From contig NC_079891.1 of NCBI RefSeq assembly GCF_024868665.1, positions 33,595,204 through 33,659,203 on the forward strand: a DNA stretch of 64,000 nt. The letters are read 5' to 3'. Shown here in pieces: positions 58,350-64,000 of the stretch. The notes below the pieces were generated by a model. The model ran no database searches. It saw only the letters and a list, made by a program, of their open reading frames with translations, and was not told the origin of the DNA. The translations under genes were made by a program, and so were the position numbers. Position 1 is the first letter of the stretch; every line of letters begins with the position of its first letter. Origin of the DNA: Triplophysa rosa (Eukaryota; Chordata; Actinopteri; Cypriniformes; Nemacheilidae).

Positions 58350-58355
58350 TTTATT
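58350..58355 (-). terminator. c1qbp: c1qbp polyadenylation signal
   Basis: AATAAA on the minus strand about 165 bases after the c1qbp stop. It implies a 3' UTR ending near 58330, about 0.3 kb from the rpain poly(A) signal. Confidence 0.6.
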
Positions 58356-58438
58356 GATAATGTGTCAAATTTCTAATGACAGTAACGTCTTTACATAATT
58401 TGGGGGAAAAAATATAAAATTAAATACAAAACACATCA

Positions 58439-58466
58439 GTCTTTAATGTGTTATCACATTAAAGAC
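58439..58466. repeat. perfect 12-bp hairpin in the c1qbp 3' UTR
   Basis: GTCTTTAATGTG and its exact inverse CACATTAAAGAC are separated by TTAT, about 60 bases past the c1qbp stop. The right arm starts a fragment resembling the end of the 51569-51964 element (TTAAAG...GAACCGGAAG). Confidence 0.7.
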
Positions 58467-58518
58467 CCACATGAACCGGAAGATAGCGGCGATCAATCTA
58501 GACTACAAAAATGACAAA

Positions 58519-60718
58519 TTATTTGCACTTGACAAAACTGCTGAGATCCTCCAGGAACTTGATGTACTCCTGATGTTCCAGCGCTGTGCTTAGCCCGACG
58601 AGTTCATCGGCAAACGCGTTGTCAACACCCCGGTCAGACAGAAAGTCCATCAGATGGTCATATAACGCCTAAAAGACAGAAAGGTTAGAGGTCAGGCTCA
58701 ATTTCAAAATGTGCACACAAGTTTCAGGCTATACACATTTTGTATCTCCTCTTACCCAGTCCAGAGAGTCTGTGTTGAGAGTGTAACGGTTTTCCTTCCA
58801 CTCTTCTTCTCCCTCCAGCTGGAAACTGACCTCACGGATGGCAAAGATGTCGCTCTCCTCCTCGCCCTCACCGTGACCGGTCTGCTCAGAGACAAAGAGC
58901 TCTGGATATGATATTCAGCGCTTGTGCGAGACCTCAGAGAGACAACTGAGACTCATTTAAAGTGCAGCGAGGAGGACGTGTCCTGTGCTTACTCACCTCA
59001 TCTTCAGAGAAATGGCAGTCAAACACTAGTGAATTGGATGCCCCCTGTTTAGTCACCTCCACTACAAAGTTGGGTGTTGAGACAATATCAGGCTACAAAA
59101 CAAGCATTAAAACATTTTTAGAAATCAAAATCACTGACTGAATACAACTGAATGCAAGTCTTTCTCAGTCTAAGTGTGCCGAAAGAACACCTCGTTCTCC
59201 TGGCCCTTCTGTCCCTGTTCAGGCTCGTCTTCCAGCTGAGGTGGAATACTGCTGTTCACATTGAAGGCGACTGTGACTCTGCCCAACACAAACATAAGTT
59301 CACAATGTGCTAATAAAATTCACAATATACAGTAACGGCTATGAATTTAGGCCAAGATGAAAACTGCATTATTAATCACATCGGTCTGAATGAACACATT
59401 CCGATTGTATAGAATGAAGCGATGAAATTCATTCTCACTTTTCTCCCGAGATGGAGCGGATCAGTTTAGCTTCTGTCCCGTTCAGTTGCAGCTCCCAGCC
59501 GCCGGACATCTTAGGAACACTCTTGCCCTTTTGAATTTTCTTTTCTTCTTTGATTTCATCCGTGAGAAACTCTGCAAATGCCTTGTCGCCTGAAGACACA
59601 ATCCGTTACATTAAAAACAGCATTTAGTAACATCAGTGTTTAAAGCGATGTATGTCTTCTTTTCCTCTGCAGAACACAAAAGAAGATATTGTGAAGAATG
59701 TTGGTAACCAAACAACGGCGGTACCCATCGACTTGCCGTGGTTTTGTGTCTAGACAATAGAAGTGAATGGGTACTGCCGTTGTTCGGTTACCGACGTTCT
59801 TTAAAATATCTTCTTTTGTGATCTGCAGAAGAAATCAAGTCTTACAGGTTTGATATGACAAGAGGGTGAGTAAATGTCCACAGAATTTTCATGTTGAGGT
59901 AAAAGACTGGCTGGCAAACGTTTTGACTTGAAGTTTTCAAATATGACACCGAGTTGTATTAAATGACAAAATAACGTTAAATAGAATTTAGGACTTTGGT
60001 TAGCTGAAGTTAAGCCTCCTGAGACCAGTTCACATTCTCCTCTCCCTCCACCTGACATTACTGGTTTCAAGGTCACTTGTTCAGAACTAAAGCACATGAA
60101 ATCATCTAACCTGATGCCACTCCATAACACTTGCCATATGGTAACCAGGAGGCAATCATCATTACAGGATATGACATCACATCTAATGCCATAAATATAC
60201 CCTACTTAACACTGACCTGTAAAAAAGTTTCAAGCTATTTACAGTACCCACAAACGTAGCTATAAGGGTAACAGGACACTATAATGAGATATAGCCATAA
60301 TGAACTCTTTATAACAAATACTGTGGTTTTATCAGAAGGTAATACCAAGAGAATTGTAATGCTGATAATACTGAACAATTTATTTTGATTATAATGGCAT
60401 TTAAATAATACTACCATTTACATAATGCCATACTACCATGGTACTCGTGTTGACATTAAAAAGTACATATAAATGTTGTGCTGATGCTTTACCTTCAGTG
60501 TGCAGAGAGCCGCAGCCGCAGGAGACTGACGGCAGAAGCCCTTTAGATGTGAGAAGCCTCGGCCTGGAGCCGCTATTACTGCTCATCATCCAGATGGATC
60601 TGGTGAAGGTTCTGCTGGGATATAAAGCGGATCGGACCGCGGGTGTGACGGGAGCGGCCGCGGCGCTGCTGGACACGCGGGCTGCGAGCTGAACGGCGCG
60701 GCTCAGAGACTTCAACAT
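58519..60718 (-). CDS. c1qbp: c1qbp, complement C1q-binding protein / p32 (complete, 278 aa)
   Basis: A mitochondrial-matrix acidic trimer of the MAM33/p32 family, needed for mitochondrial translation and also reported at other cell sites. Six exons: 60718-60493, 59589-59439, 59278-59191, 59092-58997, 58881-58756 and 58668-58519 (stop TAA). They close to 837 nt. Residues 1 to about 71 are an Arg/Ser/Ala-rich presequence with few acidic residues, ending CGCGSLHTEGDKAF; human p32 is cleaved at the same LHT site. The mature part has FLTDEIKEEKKIQK, MSGGWELQLNGTEAKL, STPNFVVEV, SLVFDCHF, an acidic run, LNTDSLDWALYDHLMDFL, and LEHQEYIKFLEDLSSFVK. Human is 282 aa. The exon 3 donor is gtgttc, weaker than the others. 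Confidence 0.95.
59640..59903. mobile_element. Angel-like MITE in c1qbp intron 1
   Basis: AACACAAAAGAAGATATTGT and AAAATATCTTCTTTTGTGAT arms with the loop ACAACGGCGGTACCCAT/ATGGGTACTGCCGTTGTT. The left terminus is eroded. Confidence 0.78.
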
Positions 60719-60793
60719 GACTGCGGGTCTGTCTGTGGAGTCCCAGTGCTGTCTGCTGCCTGCTCCTCACTTATCGCGGATCTCACTGACAAA

Positions 60794-60827
60794 CACGTGT
60801 GGAAGGACACCGTGACCTCATCACGTG
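60794..60827. promoter_or_regulatory. two E-boxes upstream of c1qbp
   Basis: CACGTG occurs at 60794-60799 and 60822-60827, the second as TCACGTGA. They lie about 80-110 bases upstream of the c1qbp ATG. An ETS-like ACCGGAAGC is at 60842-60850. The pattern suits a nuclear-encoded mitochondrial gene. The E-boxes are 22 bp apart, not the 5 bp of a ChoRE. Confidence 0.45.
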
Positions 60828-60830
60828 AAC

Positions 60831-61017
60831 CACGCACTTTACACCGGAAGCGCTCGCCAGACGAAACGGGGGGGAAATGTTAAAAGTCCTTTTTAATTAT
60901 GTATTTATATATATTCAAGAACATCACAAACATACATATATAGAGGATCACACATCATAGTCAACGTTACATTTATAATAGCAGTAAAGATCCAATGAAG
61001 AAAGAAAGAAAGATGGA

Positions 61018-61057
<40 letters not shown>

Positions 61058-61978
61058 AAAAAACAGGAAAAACAAAAAAATGGGATATCTTACAATAAAT
61101 TAATAAAGGAGTATTATTAATTAATCAAGAATCCTATACAAACGTTTTGCTTTTTTATTCCTAATATCTTTAAGAGACTCAAAATAACGTCCTAATTCAA
61201 TTTTAAATAATACGATGTTGGGTTTAAATTCGCACATTTTTGTTTGTGAATGTGAAATTTACATAGGTTAACTAAAAGGTTTTCCTCTATACGTGTACTT
61301 TTATACAATAAGAATATGTCTTTATAACAGATTTAATTTGAGTGTTTTATTTTGTACGGTTAAACTAGATAAGCTGATCTTTAATTTTGTTTGTTTGATT
61401 ATCATATCACTCCAAAAAATTGGGAAAATACACATTCATACATTTTTTTTATAGTTTCTATCTCTGAGTTACAAAATGCACAATTAACCTCCATGTCTTT
61501 TATACATTTTGAGATTACTTGTTTCATTGGATAATTAATAGGATAATTTGTAATCTCTTTAACTTTATTGGTGAGACAATACTCATTTGATAAACTCTAA
61601 ACCTCTTTCTACTCAATTTGATTATATTTTGCATGCCAATATGTTTTACATTTAGGCAAATGTTTAATCCTAGATAAAGCTCTTATTAAAACGTTTTTTT
61701 TTTATCTAGAACACTCACGCCATTAATACATGAGTTTGTGGAATTTAAAGAGTGACACTAATATGATATATTACATGATAAAAGCTGGATGAGGCCACTA
61801 GAAATTGTATCAAATACTATTGCATATTCTTTAACAGTTATTGGAATCTTATAGAAATTCAGAAACTCACAGTAATTAAAGAGTTGTCCATTGTTATTAA
61901 ATAATTGGCTCACCAATATTATATTATTATGATACTAGTTGCTATAAAACGAAGATTTGTTTTTGTAAACAATATTCT
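60831..61978. other. intergenic, no gene seen
   Basis: After the c1qbp promoter comes AT-rich sequence with a (GAAA)n run at about 61003-61060. No exon or known repeat was recognised up to the L2 tail. Confidence 0.5.
61003..61060. repeat. (GAAA)n microsatellite
   Basis: AAAG/GAAA tetranucleotide run interrupted once by GATGG. Confidence 0.92.
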
Positions 61979-63150
61979 TATTCAATTCAATTCAATTTTA
62001 TTTATATAGCGCTTTTCACAATGTGCATTGTTCCAAAGCAGCTTTACAGGAGAAAATAAGAAAAACTGAAAAACACAAAAAAGGTAAAAAACAGCACAGT
62101 GCATGGTGTTTATAGAACAATCAAGATTATTCTAGTAAATAATATCTAATAAATGCAGTCTCCCGGTGGTTTATTTAGCATATTTTGCATTAAGTGAATG
62201 CTTGGCTGAAGAGATGTGTCTTTAATCTAGATTTAAATTGGGAGAGTGTGTCTGACCCTTGAACAGTATCGGGAAGGCTATTCCAGAGTTTAGGTGCTAC
62301 GTATGAGAAAGCTCCGCCCCCTTTGGTGGATTTAGTTATTCTAGGTGTTATCAAAAGTCTGGAGTTTTGAGATCTTAGAGAGCGTGATGGGTTGTAGTGT
62401 GATAGAAGCTCTGTTATGTAGGTAAGGGCTAAACCGTTTAAGGTGTTATAAGTGATTAAAAGAACTTTAAAGTCAATACAATACTTAATGGGTAACCAGT
62501 GAAGGGTTGTGAATGTTTCCAAGGGGCAGCATGTATATGGAGAATAGCAAGGGTCCTAAAACCGATCCCTGGGGTAATCCATAATTTACTTGCATTAGAT
62601 TTGATGATTCCCCATTTAAATGGACAAATTGATGTCTGTCCGATAAGATCTGAACCATTGTAGTGCATGTCCCTGAATACCGGTATAATTGTGTAAGCAA
62701 TCTAGAAGTATTTTATGGTCTACAGTATTGAACGCAGCACTAAGGTCAAGCAGGACTAGGAGTGAGATGTTACCTTTATCTGATGCTATAAACAGGTCGT
62801 TTGTAATTTTAACGAGCGCAGTTTCAGTACTATGATGCGGTCTAAAGCCTGACTGAAATTTTTCGTGTATGTCATTATTTTGTAAGAAAGAGCACAACTG
62901 AGTGGACACTACTTTTTCGAGTATTTTAGACAGGTAAGGGAGATTTGAAATCGGTCTATAGTTTCCTAGTTCATTGGGGTCTAAGTTTGGTTTCTTGATA
63001 AGAGGCTTAATGACGGCCAGCTTAAAGGGTCCTGGGACATAGCCTAGATTAATTGACGAGTTGATAATGTTATAAATGGGCTCAATTGCAACGGGTAATA
63101 ACTCTTTTAATAATTTAGTTGGTATGGGGTCTAATAAGCAAGTTGTAAAT
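61979..63150 (-). mobile_element. 5'-truncated L2-clade LINE, defective
   Basis: On the minus strand a reverse-transcriptase fragment is readable: GNYRPISNLPYLSKILEKVV, then FQSGFRPHHSTETALVK, LLVLLDLSAAFNTVDH, YGLPQGSVLGPLLFSIYMLP. A jump leads to the C-terminal TLHWLPIKYCIDFKVLLITY and FSYVAPKLWNSLPDTV. The 3' UTR has AAAGCTGCTTTGGAACAATG and GCGCTATATAAATAAA and ends in ATTGA-type repeats (61979-62000). The YADD catalytic block is deleted, and there is at least one frameshift near 62640-62670, so it cannot be active. Confidence 0.9.
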
Positions 63151-63188
63151 TATTAACAATATTCAATATTCTGAAATGTGTTGCGGGT

Positions 63189-63530
63189 TTATTCTACACT
63201 TTCCATCTCAACGTCTGTGTGATTCTGTTGCTCTGCAGTGCTGGACACATCACTTCTGATTTTATCTTCTAAGATACTTACAATGTCTTGCCTGCCTTTT
63301 ACTCGAGCTTTGATGTTTGGGCGTATTCCATCACACTCCTAGTTTTAGCTTCTTTCTCTTGGTACAAATAGCCACCGGTGTGAATACCGATCAGCTTGCC
63401 ATCTGCATCAAAAACCGGAGAGCCAGAAGATCCGTGAAAGAAACAAGAGTTATAAGTGATCTGGTTCTTATGAAACCCCCATTTCTCCTTCAAAGACTGT
63501 TCTGAAATAACATGCTAATATTGAACATTT
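63189..63530 (-). pseudogene. FAM111-like trypsin-type protease C-terminal fragment, frameshifted
   Basis: Minus strand encodes EKWGFHKNQITYNSCFFHGS followed by SGSPVFDADGKLIGIHTGGY, the catalytic-serine block (GSSGSP) of FAM111-family proteases. The frame then breaks just after SVMEYA. A different frame carries on with IKARVKGRQDIVSILEDK to a stop at 63191-63189. Upstream of about 63530 I see no His or Asp catalytic parts, so this is a partial copy. A one-base assembly error at the break is possible. The L2 remnant starts within 40 bases of its 3' end. Confidence 0.65.
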
Positions 63531-64000
63531 ACAGATAGGTCTTTCTTCATTCTCTTTTCGATGTTCTATCCCAATGAAAAAACACTATTAAAGCTTTCTT
63601 TAAAACCAATTCAGTTCTCATTATAACCATTGAACCCATTAGTTTTTTTTTTTTTCGGCTGGAATGTGATGCACATTATTATCAGCACAGAAACAGATTT
63701 TAAATTCCCCACCACAGTGAGTTTTCCATGCGCTCCAGGATCCAAAAGTTATCAGAGATGCGTCTTATTCTCACAGAATGATCTGTGCAGTTCAGCAGCA
63801 TCTGTGACGTCCAGATCACCGTGTCAGCAACAGCATTCAATGACTGTCAATGCACAGAAAATCATTACTGTGTAATCACATTGCTATCACTTTGTATGAG
63901 TCAAAAAGTGTTTCAATTATGTTTATTGTTTGGTGTTTAATGTTATTATATTCTGGTTCAGAAAGATGTGTTGATAATATAAATGCTTTTAAACTCAATG
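63531..64000. other. right end, nothing recognised
   Basis: Contains a T12 run near 63643 and unremarkable AT-rich sequence. No exon of a FAM111-like gene was found here. Confidence 0.5.

Noticed and set aside
60822..60827. Carbohydrate response element linking c1qbp to ChREBP
   Set aside because: A ChoRE needs two E-boxes 5 bp apart. These two are 22 bp apart, so only generic E-boxes can be claimed.
1..64000. CRISPR arrays, operons, bacterial ribosome binding sites
   Set aside because: The window is clearly vertebrate nuclear DNA. Repeats here are microsatellites, minisatellites and transposon ends without spacer structure.

Overview
The window is vertebrate nuclear DNA from a teleost, most likely a cypriniform (carp or zebrafish relative). 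It has long introns with GT/AG splice sites. It is dense in short palindromic DNA transposons of types common in cyprinid genomes, and it carries L2-type LINE and tRNA-derived SINE remnants. Four protein-coding genes can be rebuilt exon by exon, with phases that agree across every junction. One LTR retrotransposon and one decayed gene fragment complete the coding content.

Left part, 1 to about 40.9 kb, minus strand: srrm3, the neuronal microexon splicing regulator. A probable non-coding first exon at about 40.72-40.9 kb is followed by a 23.5 kb first intron. The start-codon exon is at 17.2 kb, and seven more coding exons run down to 3.6 kb. Reading is open through 298 codons. The C-terminal part of the protein is not in the window, so the gene runs off the left edge. 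Intron 1 is loaded with mobile elements. They include a very young 2.4 kb LTR element at 34.6-37.0 kb, a foldback hAT-like element at 25.9-26.8 kb, a composite element at 17.5-19.3 kb, and a nest of elements at 37.7-39.0 kb.

Middle, 42.6-55.4 kb, minus strand: mlxipl (ChREBP), complete in 17 coding exons for 902 residues. The glucose-sensing N-terminal module, bHLH-zipper and C-terminal dimerization region are all intact. Right of it and divergent is rpain (56.3-57.9 kb, plus, 7 exons, 226 residues). rpain is tail-to-tail with c1qbp (58.5-60.7 kb, minus, 6 exons, 278 residues). From 62.0 kb to the end there is a 5'-truncated L2 LINE and a frameshifted fragment of a FAM111-like protease.

The genes do not form one pathway. 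SRRM3 acts in nuclear splicing, ChREBP in sugar-responsive transcription, RPAIN in nuclear import of RPA, and C1QBP in the mitochondrial matrix. I found no CRISPR array, operon or clearly new multi-gene system. The most unusual content is the transposon landscape. It includes a recently inserted, non-autonomous LTR element whose gag-like ORF runs into a proline-rich minisatellite that is open in several frames on both strands.
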